64,000 bases of DNA, from positions 2,364,805 to 2,428,804 of the forward strand of contig FN649751.1 of NCBI GenBank assembly GCA_000310025.1, given 5' to 3'. Each line of letters starts with the position of its first letter. Positions within the stretch are counted from its first letter, which is position 1. The position numbers and the translations under genes are program-made. The notes beneath the pieces were generated by a model that was not told the DNA's origin, did no database searches, and worked only from the letters and a program-made list of their open reading frames with translations. Shown here in pieces: positions 11,913 to 23,036 of the stretch. This DNA comes from Ectocarpus siliculosus. Taxonomy: Eukaryota; Sar; Phaeophyceae; Ectocarpales; Ectocarpaceae.

Positions 11913-14900
11913 ATGGTGAAAGGGATCGATCCGAGGCTGATGCAAACCGTCCCTCTCTCGAAGCAGGACACCAAGGGCAACTCGTTCCTCCGCCTTTGTA
12001 ACCTGCTCAGCTGGTCCACCATTCTTGCAGGTACTCGTCGATGCCCGCGTGTTCGTTGTGTTTATGACGGGCGGAAGAGCCTTGGACCGGGAGGGGGGGG
12101 GGGGGGTCAGGGATGGCAGAGGAAGACGTGACCAATACGTCTCGGTAGTTGCGTACATCGAAAGGCAATCGTTTGGGGTGCGCATGTTTTCGCATAGACA
12201 TCTCCAGGTATTGGGAGATGTTCTGCAAGATTCTTCACCCTTGAGAGATTTCTTGTACAGCTTCGATGCACATGGTCCTTGCCGCAGTGGGTAGGTAGTG
12301 TGCGATAGTGTTGTCAGAGGTTCTGGCTGCCGGCTCTATTGCTCCGCAAGCCGACAGGGCACCACCGCCAAAGATGGTGGTTTTCGGAAAGATCTCGTCG
12401 AGAGCTTTGGTTTTAGGCCTGTGTCATATCTGCCCATTTCGAGCTACAAAGGGTCGGTCCATTGTAGGAGGGGTGCGATCACGCGCTCAACCTGCTGTGG
12501 TGTCCCACCTGTTGCTCACGGCGTTTGGACCGTCGAAGAGCAATTCCAGCCCGGCCCACCTCTTTGTCTGCGGTTCGTTTGTGGGAGGGGGGTGGGGCGG
12601 ACGACTTCTGGAGCCTCTTGCGTGATGGACAAGGTTTTATATACATATCCACATGTGGTCGCTTGTGGCCAGTGGAAAAATCTAACGTTACGGCGACACG
12701 TAGAAAACTGCTTGGGCGTTGAGGACGAAAACTGCTTGGGCGTTGAGGACGAAACAGGCGTCTCCCGAACAAATCCGTATCAGTCAGGCGGGGTTGGACA
12801 TGAGAGTCGGTCATCCCTTCTTTGTCTCTAACCCCCCCCATTCTCCACCCGGGCCTCCTCTCTATTTTCAGCGCCGGGCTGCCTGTGAGGTACCCAGAAC
12901 TTGTGAACTGCTATCTATGCATACCAAGTAATTTTCTCTGCGCTATGATCGATTGTCCCTCTGTGAACGCCACGGTTCGTTGCTCCTCCGTAACCGGCTC
13001 GTGTTTTTTTTTTTTCTGTCTGTGTGCCTCTCTTGTGTGTTTTCGGGGCATACTGTAGCAACCTTCGCTGTGGTTCTGGACGTGATACTGCTGCTGGTTG
13101 TCGGGATCGAGGTGAGCGATAAGTTAACACAAAGAGAGAGAGACGACAACGAATACAAAAACAAGGTGTAACGTGTAGCCCGGGGTCCGGACTCGGCCGG
13201 CAATTGGGGGCGTCCTCGTCTTAAGGGCGTGCGTCCGAAGGCGTTAGCTCGCTTGATGGCCAGGAAGACGCTACAGAAGCTGGCCTGTGGGATGGGCGCC
13301 GAACACATGTGCTGGCGAAACGTCCCCCCCCCCCCTCTCTCTCTCTTGAGTCCGTTTCAAAATGTTCGTTGGAGCCAACAGGGACTTGCATGCTTCGTGT
13401 GTGGGCGTGGCGAAAAGACCTATTATTCTCTGTGATGGTACTTTTTTGTGTGTGGCGCTCTACGTATGTACATACATGTATGAGATGGAAAGGAATATGC
13501 ATACGGCAAAAGAAGAAAGCGTAGCACTGTCCTGCACCCAGGCAGGCTTCCTGAAATGTACCATAGTATCATAAGGTGCGGCACTGGCCCTAATTAGTAG
13601 AAGTAGGTTAGTTGGTTCCCGTGAGACGAGGTGGCTCTAATTTGCTGTCATTCATCCATGCTAGAACGTGTGTCAGAATATAATTTGAAGCCTCCAGGTG
13701 CCCTATTCGACTATTCAGCTCGGATGTCGAGTTTGGCCTCAACTTGTTGAACTTACATGGAGAGAAACGGTCGCATGCACGCATGCATAGGGCAGTATTT
13801 TCGTGTGTAAGGTATGCTCAACTGTTTTCAGGTTTTTCTGCAACTTAACCACCCATCCGCACAGAAAATCGAGATATTTAACGACGGCTGTTGTGGCTCG
13901 CCCTGACACCTCTCTCTTTTTTTTTTTTTCCTCAGTCCATGCTCGTGCCGGTTAAACGCCACTGGTTCTGTTGCCCCTTCTTTTTTTTTTCCGCGGCGCG
14001 CCGGTGGATAGTAAAAAAGAACGATGATAGGATTCGTTTGACGCCTGCTTCAACGGTGTTTTGTTTCTTTCGGTTTACAGGGTGCAGAGGCCACCTTGCA
14101 CTGCTTTGGGATCCTGATGGCTCTGTCGATCATTCTGGCGGAACGGGAGGTGGTGTTGCTGCTGAGATACTGTGCCTTCCTGGAGTCTTGGGTACTCAAG
14201 GGATTCTTCATCTCTTTGTGAGTATTGTACAGCTGTATTTATGTAGTACTTCTTTTTCTAGGCGTTGGTTTTTGGTCCTGCTGTGGGTCGCATATTACGC
14301 GACGTTCATGGGTGTACGAAACGATGTATGGCAGCCTCGTCGTGTGTGTGTGTGTGTGTGTTTTATTATTAGCATCGACCGCGCTAACCGGCTGACCAAT
14401 GAAAACACGTCAGTCTCAGTGCGGTTGTGTGTGTGTGTGTGTGTGTGTGTGACCACCAGTTAAAGAATGCAGCTGATTTTTCTTGCGAACAGCTAACTTG
14501 TATTTTTGACGCGCTAGAGTTGTTTTTTCTTCTTGTCAAGTTCAACTACTGCTGTGGTGGCCTCAAGAACAGTTCGCGAATTGCCGTTGATTTTTCGCGT
14601 GACGACGCTGGCACAACAGATAACATGAGCATGTATGATATGGTATGCGTCAGCGCTCGCCCCCCCCCCCCCCCTCCCCCTCCGCTAACCCCAACACCGG
14701 TTTGTTGCGTACCGTGGGTCAGCGTGGGGACGTTGCTCTTGGGCTTCGAGCACGGCGGAATTTTGCTGGACTTGTGGAGAAGGATAGGGGGTTTCATCCT
14801 CATCGCTGCTGGAGTGCTGTACGTGATGTTGGTGAGTTTGGGCTCCGCGATCTCGCCGGTTTGTTTGGGGCGACCAGCCGGGATGCTGGCGTCGACGTTG

Positions 14901-15534
14901 TTTGTTTCGGTTGGTGATACTCTGGACAGGCCCCTTTTTTTTATTGGTCTCGTTGACTCTTTTGCCGCCGGGTCTGCATTGGGATGGTCATGCCCCGCTC
15001 CGCTGTTTTGGTGAATGTCCTTTCCCCTTCCCCAAGTCTCGACGTATCGTACACGGAGATATACACGGGCAGAGGAAAAAAATGTTCAACACTAGAAAAA
15101 GAAGTGTATGCTAAGGAACCACCCTCCGAGCGCGCCGAAGACGAAGTGAAATATTTCAGGCGGAAGAGGGGTGATGGGTGGGGGAGCCAATAGCGAGAAA
15201 GAAACCTAGACCTTGAATATGAACAGCAAATGTTACGAGTTTTTGTTTGTTTGCCTCTTTTGGTGATGACCTCTGGTTGCTATGTTTGCCATTGATTCCT
15301 GTATACGTCGTTTGTTTCACCGATCTCCCCCCGGTTGACCAACGAAGGACGCTGCTGTGTGATTGTGCAGGGCGCGCTCTGCTTCCGTCAGCTGCGGAGC
15401 TACCAGCTGGGAAAAATCAGGCGAAAAAAGGTGGGTGCAAAGCTCGCCGCCGCCCCCCGCCCCCCCTGCTTCATACTTGTAGTTTTTTTGTGCCTTCGTT
15501 TCTTTCGTATTCGGCGGAAATCGTGTTGATGTCG

Positions 15535-15570
<36 letters not shown>

Positions 15571-16564
15571 CTGTTGCGGCCGTCGGTGGCGGTGTGTCGC
15601 CTCGACCGTTTCGAGTTCGAGTTACCTGCTGGATGTATCTACCCTCTGGCAGCAGTATGCCTCTCTCTGCTTTGACAGACGTGGTAGACCACGTTTTGCC
15701 GCAAAGAGTAGCGGCCCCTGCTATCGGCCGCCTATTGTAGTGCCAAGGGATTTTTACGGTCTCATACCGCGAGCCCGACGCTGTTCAGAGAAATTAAAAT
15801 CGGTGTCACACGATTATTATTACCGGCGGCTTGATACAGGGGTACCGGCCTTAATTATGCATCATCATACTACAGGGACCACCACAATTTATGTGCCGCT
15901 TAGTTCGTAAAATGCGCGACAACCCAGCCGGCGTGCTTGCATCTAAGATGGCAGAAAAAATCCATCGGCCCCGTTGTTATGATGAGGCAGAAGCCTGTGT
16001 TCCAACATGAAGGCGTGGTACCCTATCGTTTGTATTGTTACGAAATGTTTGCGTGCGTATCGCGGTTGCTTGATATAGTACTCGCACGATTGTTGAGCTT
16101 CTCCCTGCGGGTCTTGCTAGCTGGTCGTGGGGTGTCTGCCTGCGTCAAGGCAAACGGCTCTTGCGTTTTTGTGCATTTGAGTCGGGAAGGGCACAGGTTT
16201 GTCATGTTTTCGGAACGCGAGCTGTGATGTGACATCATTAGGATGATCGTTGGTCTTGGATGTTGTTGTTTCGGCTGAGTTTCCAAAACCTATTTGTTTC
16301 AGTTTGGTGTTTGTTTGCATTGTGCTCATGTGTTTGCCGTTGAATACCCACCACCCAGTTGTTGTTCGTTCTCCGTGTGTTTACAACTACTTTCTTTGGG
16401 TACCTGACCGTCTTGACGCTCCCGAGTATGCGCACCCCAATCGCCCTCCGCCCCGCGCGACGTACGCGCAGATGATGAGACAGGAGCTCTTGTCTCTAAG
16501 CACGCAGAAGGAGCAGATCGAGAAGCTCTTGGCCGACACGGAATCAAAGCTGGAGCTCTTGTGA
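11913..16564 (+). CDS. TVP15/COPI-associated-like small membrane protein
   Basis: Six exons in consistent phase: 11913-12030, 13059-13111, 14081-14217, 14723-14831, 15371-15430 and 16427-16564, encoding 204 residues. The protein has four hydrophobic segments (about residues 31-55, 62-77, 94-110 and 124-143). The loop holds ILAERE, a Tyr-Cys-Ala-Phe-Leu-Glu-Ser-Trp stretch and KGFFISFVG. Then comes a basic segment (KIRRKK), a Pro-rich stretch and a C-terminal helix likely to form a coiled coil. That helix order and the Leu-Glu-Ser-Trp loop resemble the COPI-associated/TVP15 family of Golgi proteins in vesicle traffic; I infer family membership from this and have not tested it. The ATG at 11913 is the first in frame with the exon. 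The last acceptor (16426) was chosen because it keeps phase; an acceptor at 16279 is a weaker alternative. Confidence 0.68.
14361..14430 (+). repeat. Dispersed repeat R2, copy in a COPI-associated-like gene intron
   Basis: The copy reads 'ttattattagcatcgaccg', 'ctaaccggctgaccaatg', 'aaaacacgtcagtctcagtg', between two GT dinucleotide runs. It closely matches the copy at 50609-50675. Confidence 0.7.
15533..15570 (+). repeat. GTT microsatellite in intron
   Basis: About twelve GTT units sit in the last intron of the COPI-associated-like gene. No coding role is seen. Confidence 0.9.
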
Positions 16565-17755
16565 AGCCGGACGCTAGCACGAGGGACCGGCCGGCTCTCC
16601 TCGCGCCCCCCGAAACCATTCGGACAGCATCTTGAGTCCAAAAAAGGAGATAGAGAAAAGAGAGAAGTGATACAATACATTGCACGGAGGACACAGAACC
16701 CCTGCTGTCCACCGCTACTGTAGTATTGTGGTACCACCACCCACAGACGCCCCGTGCCCCCAGTAATGAGTGATTTCGGACGGTTGTCTACTGTTTTTTG
16801 GTGCGGTGACGGGGTAGGCGTGTGACTAGCAGGGTTTGGAGAACGAGAAAGAGAGCGAGAGGGCCGAGAGAGAGGAAGCAATACCATGTGATTTCATTTT
16901 TTGTTGGTGTGTTTTTACTGACCCTCTCTCTGTGCCAGAGAAGTATTATAGCGGGATCGCTCATCCCAGGGGGTGGGATTACCTCTGGGAATGTTGGGCG
17001 GATGCGCGCGGTGATGGCAGTGGTTTCAACGAAGGTTTTATCATATCGCGTTGCGTGCGTGTTTTGGTGCGGCGAAGTTACGTGTGTGGTGTTGGGAAAG
17101 GACGCCTGCTGTGTGTACAGTTCTTGCTTTGAGACTTTTCCGACTCGACCGAAGTTGTTTCAAGTGTGTGCGTGCACACCAACTCTCGCCGTAGTCGCTG
17201 TCGCTCGCACGCGCCCAGCCTCAAGTAGCACTCGCTCTCTCTGCCTCCCGTAGTTGTTGGTTCGTCTTGCGAAACGATAACGGTTGGAATGACTCGAAAC
17301 CGTAAGGTAAGCATCAGTGGGGGGGGGAGGAAGACGGAGATAAGTGAGTCCTGTTGTTTTCTCCGTCTCGTGTCGTATTTGTCGTGTTGTAAGGAAGGGC
17401 TGCTGTACGCTCGATCTACATACATTCCAGTGTTTGTTGTGAAATTCTTCCAAGTACGTCGATTGTTTTTCCTTGTGTAACTGTACGCAAGGGAGTGCAG
17501 CATGTACGCCACCAAGTGTGGAGGGAGCGGGTTCAGTGTGTGTCGTGTGCCCTTAGGCGGTGGTTTTTAACGTATACCCGATGTTTGCTTGTGGTTTTGG
17601 TGGTGGTTCTGTCGATTCTTGTGACGTAAGGTCTCTGTATTATGGTATATTTTCTCCATCTCTACCTCCTCTGTCGCTGTTCATGGAGGGTATGCATAAA
17701 TGAAAACGACATCGTTGTCATCCTTTTCACTGCCTACACCTTGGTGTTTAGAGAT
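16565..17755. other. Intergenic; possible 5' exon of the next gene
   Basis: This segment would hold the 3' untranslated region of the COPI-associated-like gene. A short ATG-led frame at 17289-17306 (MTRNRK) ends exactly on a strong donor (AAG|GTAAGC) and could be a first exon of the next gene, but nothing confirms it. Otherwise I see nothing. Confidence 0.4.
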
Positions 17756-19053
17756 ATGTCGGCGCTGCCTCTTGGCAAGTACCACAGCAGCAGCAGCCAC
17801 AGCAGCAGAAGCAACGATCTCATGCTTCCAACAACGAGTGCTCAGCAGAGGCTTACAACGTTGCCTGCCGGATCCGCACGGAAAGGAGGTACGACGAGGG
17901 AAAAGTTCGACAGCAGCAGCGAAATAGTTCAGGCCTTCTCGCGAAAACCAGGCACTGCCTACGTGCAAGGTACGTGACGCGGCAAGCCGCATCGGGCGCG
18001 CCGATTGGCTACGCAAACAGCCCCCACGACACGACCACTTGAGCAAGCGAAAACTGCTCCTGGCTTGTGCGACCAAAAAGAAAGGCAATAATGCCCGCGT
18101 CAGGTGGACAGGTTCATCGCAGACGACGACGACGTTCACGTCGTGTCTCCCACCACAAGGTAAGACTGCTACCTGCTACCGGATATTGGCGCTGGACCTC
18201 CTTAAAATGTTGCGTTTCGTGTTGGACCCACGCTTCAGATGAGGCATACATGCGTTCCCTGCAGGCTGGAGGTCGACAAGGTGGTGCCCTTTCTTGTGGC
18301 CGTCTATCGTTACACCTGTCTCGGAAAAGGCGGCATCTTACGCAGTTTCATGCGCGTACAACTGCAGACGAAGGACTGTCACGACGTACGTACGCATCAC
18401 ACATTGTTCATTAAGCCGACTTTTCCCCAGCCCGCGAATTTGAGAGCGGGTACTAAATGCTTTTTTCACAACGACTCGCCGAACACTCACATACAAGAGA
18501 GAGATATCGTAATCGAAAAGGAGAGACACAAGGGGGAAAGAAGGCGCCGCACGGGCCAAATCAAACCGCGCATCCCTTGCGGTCCCGATTGGCCGGACAG
18601 GCACCCTCGACACTTGAAGAAAAGAGGCGGGGTATCTCGTCTTAAAAAACATTACACCCTGCTACTATTGATGATATCACACAACTCAAGCACTACAAAA
18701 ATTAACAAGAACGAAGTAGGAGGAAGGGCTACAAAAAGGAATATACAGTCAACAAAGGAAGCAGGATGTCTGTCGGTTGATGAGCTGGTGGAAACGCAAC
18801 CACTACCGCGATACCACAGTGGACAGGTAAGGCATTGCAACGTGCGACGAGCACAACAAAATCGTCTCTCGATCGATTCCAGCTCTGCCGCGAAAAATCG
18901 TCTTCGGACGCGCACTTGCTCGATGAAACGCTTAACGCCCCCGCAACCTCCCGCGCCCAACGTACGCTATGCATGCACTCCCTCGCCCCCGCCCCCTCGC
19001 CCCACAGACCCAGCACGCGGAAAACGTGGGGGTCCGATGTATCGACCAAGTAA
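17756..19053 (+). CDS. Unrecognised protein, tentative five-exon model
   Basis: I do not recognise this gene. A phase-consistent chain of five exons (17756-17969, 18123-18159, 18265-18385, 18749-18826, 18883-19053) encodes about 206 residues. The Ser-rich N-terminus (SSSSHSSRSND) leads to an acidic patch (DDDDVHVV). Next is the most protein-like part, LEVDKVVPFLVAVYRYTCLG followed by KGGILRSFMRVQLQT. A Ser/Pro/Arg-rich tail ends at TAA 19051-19053. The first three exons look the most real; the last two rest only on splice sites and phase. An alternative frame through the first exon, entered from an acceptor at 17752, also stays open. It is convergent with ATP23, whose stop lies only 66 bases away, so the untranslated ends should overlap. 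No function is proposed. Confidence 0.35.
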
Positions 19054-19119
19054 TGTACCGATCGGCTCTCCAACCGGCATCGGCACTATTGCCATGGCTA
19101 CCGCTGTCTTCACAATGCG

Positions 19120-19196
19120 CTACAACGGATTCTTGTCGTATGGCTCCGTGTCGTAGTAACATGGCTTGAAGGCAGAGTTCACGTACTCCGCTGCCT

Positions 19197-19233
<37 letters not shown>

Positions 19234-20741
19234 TCGGATGTGAGAAAAAAGCCAATCGAAGCAGACGAATGACGTACGAGGAGGAAGAGAAGGTACCATC
19301 AGCGGTGTCCACACGAGATTTAAAAGAGGCGGGAGCTTCGCGGAATGCCGCCACCACTTGGTGCTATTGCCCACAGCATTGAACAAGCACGTGAACGTGC
19401 TATTCACTGCTGCTGTCGATTACAGCCACCTGATTGAGACGGCAGCTCGTTGTGACCCCCCCCGTTTCCCCACTTCCCACTTCTAACGCAAGCTTCGCTT
19501 CACCGACTGACTCACCTTATCCGAGCACCCGGGCGTTGCCTTCACCGACAACTCCGCTCTCCGCTTAACGCACTCTTTCTGCTGCCCCCCCCACTTGAGG
19601 TGGCCCCGTCGTACCTCCATGTTGAAGGAACACTCCCCGCTAGTGTTGGAAGCACGAATCTGTTCGGATAGGGGAGGGTTTTGTCAAGTTTTAGGTCAAC
19701 TTCGAGTTTTGGCGGTGTGTGCGTGATTGATACCATACCCGGAACTGCATGATTTAGACGAAAGTGAGTGTGTGCTTGACACGGTTGGGTTTTCGAGAAA
19801 AGTCGAGTTTCGATCAACGTGTAACGACCCCGGAGACGCAGGTCCGGGCAGGAGACCAACGCCCCCGGACAAGCAACGGGCGCATCAGGGGGGTTACTGC
19901 TCGCTCCATATGCCCTGTTGATGTATCGATAAATGAAGGCAGGCAGTCAGGCCACTTTGGTCATGGGGAGGAAGCTACAGGAATCAGTACCTCTGGCTGG
20001 TGCACATCTCGCCCACCCACCCCTGAAAGCGGAAGGTCTCTGGCTGTTGCTTCGATGGGAAACGCAAACACAGGGACAGGCACCTTACACACCCGGATCA
20101 CTCGAATCTGTATGCATGCGCTCCACCACTGCATCGTGATACGATTAGAAAAATACAGGCCAACATACTGCAGGGAGTATCACGCCCTATTCTTCAACGT
20201 GCCAGGAACGTGTCGACTACGTTTAACAGGGCGGCGTAGGAAACAACCGCGTTGTTGAGTAGAGTTCTGAAAAGCTACGATATATACATCCGTTTGTGCA
20301 AAAACGGTGTCAGAACTCGTGCTGGGAGGAGAGCGTGGGGGGGTGGGTGGGGTGATATGTGGCGTCACGTGCTGCATTATGTACCTCGGTGCACGCCACG
20401 TGCAAGCAGTTGGTGCGGTCCAACTTCACCCGGCACTGGTCGTATGCGTGGATGAGCTCGTGAGCCATGGTGTGGTCCATCATCGTCTGGTTTACCCCCT
20501 TGTCACTGCACAGCACCACCTTTGCGGTGTCGTCGTTGTCGTCGTTGTCGTCGTTGTCGTGATGTTGGAGGTGAAGGTTGTCGATCGAGTGCAACCCAGG
20601 CCGGCAGGCAGACGTGACAGAGCATTGAAGGCAGCGAAGGAGTAACGAGACGAAATTCAGACACAGAACACGGAAGGCAAACGACGCAGAGAGACCGAGA
20701 AAAATGCAACATGAACGGATTTGTTCACACACAAGCGAGAA

Positions 20742-20790
<49 letters not shown>

Positions 20791-21196
20791 ACATGTTACC
20801 CGTACGAAAACCCACAACTGCAAAACAAGTCTGCGGGCTTGGCTCGTTGAGTTGCGCGAGAGAAGGCAAGGGCATGTGGTTCGCACGGCCATTAACGGGA
20901 TTACACAAAACACACAAATAAAATGGGGGGGCGTATTGTGCAGACACTGAACCCAAGCAGGGCAGGGCGGGACAAAGGCAGAGAGCGTGCCAGCCGCACC
21001 AAGAATCATGACAAGAAGACGTCAAGCCACCGCACCAACAAATGCTCGGCCCTAACGCGTCGTTCGTTCCCAAGAGCACGACCGACGACAAAGCAGGCGA
21101 ACCGCACCCGACTCCGCACTCCGCTTCCCTCGTTAAGCACGGCCCAACCGACGTGAAACAAGCGGCATGGAAATCCGTGCCCGCCGTTTTGTCCAT

Positions 21197-21234
<38 letters not shown>

Positions 21235-22699
21235 TTCGTCCTTCTTTATTATGGCGACAGTCCCCCCATTTTTCGTGGTGAGGCATGTACTACACTTTTC
21301 AGTGCATGTCAAGTACTACACTTTTCAGCGAATTTTTCGTACAACTACAACCATCCAGGGTCACACGGGAGGGAGTAAACACCGGGGATTTTTTCGGCCG
21401 ATAAATAAACGAGGCCGCACACAGGATGCTCACACCTCTGCGCGCGAGGGTTTTCCGTCGGCGCCCTTGGTGGGCGGGATGAAACCGCCGGAGATGTCCA
21501 TCCCCTCGCACGGCCGACACGCGAACATCCCCGTCGGCATCTCGCACCCCAGCTTTTCCAGCTTTTCTCGCATGAACTTTACCTTGGGACCTGTCAATAT
21601 TTCAAAAACGTGGTGCGAAGTTGTTCTTGTTTAGCCCTCTGAGCATTGTTGTTAACCGGCAAATGACCATGGGAGGACGTCTGTCTCCGAGGAAACTAAG
21701 CGCTGTCTAATACCGCCGTAGTCCGCGGGGTGTCCCGACAGGGATTGCGTGCGTTTAGACTTCTTGGACTCGTTGCGGACCGTGTGTAACCGGCTGACCT
21801 TATTTAGACGTTAACGTTGTTACGGGACAACACAAACGCAAACGTGCGTTCTGGTCCGTGGGCTCCCTTGACACAAGGGCCGCTTGGGAGATTGGACTTC
21901 AAGGCTCCACTGGCTGTGTGAGTTTGCGCTATTCGAGCACAGACACCGCGCGCCCGAAACACCCGAGAGCTGCGCCGCGACTTGCGATCTACGAGCTACT
22001 GTTGTGCTGGTCTATTCAGTGCTTGCACATCTCCCACTACTCAACATCTCCGTCGGTGCACCGGCAGAGCATTGCAAGACGACTGCCGGTGCAACGTTTG
22101 GACAGATAAACGTCCCGTCCGTGTGCCTTGTCAATCGTGTGTGATGGTGGTGCGACCTATGCAACATTCGTGCCTTGATTAAGAAACGACCAACTACTTA
22201 ATCATTGTATGTTATTTTGTGTCGGACACGCTACTGTAGACACAGGAAACAACCTATGCTATGTACTCCAACTATTCTATGTCCTGCTGTCCTGCTGTCG
22301 GCACGCCTCCTACTTCGCCAGTCGATTTTGAAACCCTGTTGATGCGGTCGACGCAGCTTTTGGAACCTCCGAACCTCTCACTACCGTCTGCTATGAGAGA
22401 TAAAACCTGGTACGAATCATCTCCCAACCAACATCCCAGCAATGCAAGGCTATCTACGTTCCTGTAAAACAGCCTTGCAGCACAGCCTAACGACTAACTA
22501 CTAGAGGTAGACACACTGGATGGAGCTTCGAAGAACAAGCGGTGATTCGAAATATCTGTGGTCCCGTTGCTCACTCACATCTCTGTAAACTGTACTGCAC
22601 CATCTCCTCACAACGGCTTAGCTGCTTTTCGGCTTCACCCGCATTATCGACTGCAGCATTTCCAGGGCCGCCATCTGGACTGCTTGATGTCGTCGACAT
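19120..22699 (-). CDS. ATP23: ATP23, M76 family mitochondrial inner-membrane metalloprotease
   Basis: ATP23 is a zinc metalloprotease of the mitochondrial intermembrane space that in yeast matures Atp6 and helps assemble the F1Fo ATP synthase. Five exons keep phase throughout: 22699-22579, 21590-21436, 20519-20385, 19659-19516 and 19194-19120, giving 209 residues, near the usual size. The zinc motif HELIH lies at residues 112-116 within MAHELIHAYDQC. Upstream is the Cys-rich block FACRPCEGMDISGGF, and downstream CLHVACTEIRA, a SGEC motif and the CVKRRAELSV segment, ending in CYYDTEPYD. All of these follow the family layout. The many cysteines fit oxidative folding in the intermembrane space, and no cleavable presequence is evident. 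The ATG at 22699 opens the Cys-containing N-terminal helix. The gene is divergent from the purine enzyme, with 337 bases between start codons. Confidence 0.9.
19197..19232 (+). repeat. GTC microsatellite at an ATP23 acceptor
   Basis: About twelve GTC units (GAC on the coding strand) lie directly upstream of the last ATP23 exon and end in its acceptor. Here they stand in place of the usual pyrimidine tract. Confidence 0.88.
20750..20786 (+). repeat. GA microsatellite in an ATP23 intron
   Basis: A nearly pure run of GA dinucleotides in the second intron of ATP23. It gives open frames of Arg/Glu repeats that are not genes. Confidence 0.92.
21202..21231 (+). repeat. GT microsatellite in an ATP23 intron
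   Basis: A pure run of about 15 GT dinucleotides in the same intron as the GA tract. Confidence 0.92.
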
Positions 22700-23036
22700 G
22701 GCGCAGGCGACGAAAGAGCGCGTTGGCAACCTGGCAACCTGGGCAGCGATCTTGCTCGCGTTTAGTTCCGCCGCATTGCACTCCGGAGCCCCTTACCCCC
22801 CGCGCCCTTGCCCATTCTGTGTTGCCGCAAGGCCTTGTGCTGCTGGTTGGGCCTGCCTGCCTCTGCTGCTGCTGCTGCTGTGTGCAACTTCACTGGGCAC
22901 GGGCGCAGGCGTGTGACTGCAGTGTATTGGCACACATATCGGTAAACTGTAGAGCAGCGCTTCCTCTGACCTATCCCTGCCAACCACCCAACCAATACCG
23001 CCGACACTTCTGCAAGCTGCGGCTGGAGAGGGGGCA
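22700..23036. promoter_or_regulatory. Short divergent promoter region, ATP23 / purine enzyme
   Basis: Only 337 bases separate the ATG of ATP23 (minus) from that of the purine enzyme (plus), so both promoters must share this space. It contains a CTG-rich stretch at about 22862-22880. Two near-copies of a 'cacatatcggtaaactgta'-type sequence lie at 22931 and, as 'cacatctctgtaaactgta', at 22576 inside the first ATP23 donor. No core element could be assigned. Confidence 0.5.

Noticed and set aside
17700-17927. Alternative Thr/Ala-rich frame through the first exon of the unrecognised gene
   Set aside because: It reads a CAG-type triplet tract as Ala/Thr runs and stops inside the exon; the chosen frame connects to the next exon in phase.
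18239-19156. A 305-codon plus-strand open frame
   Set aside because: Only its first part matches the tentative exon 18265-18385. The rest is mixed, low-order sequence, and it runs antisense across the last ATP23 exon, which has clear family support.
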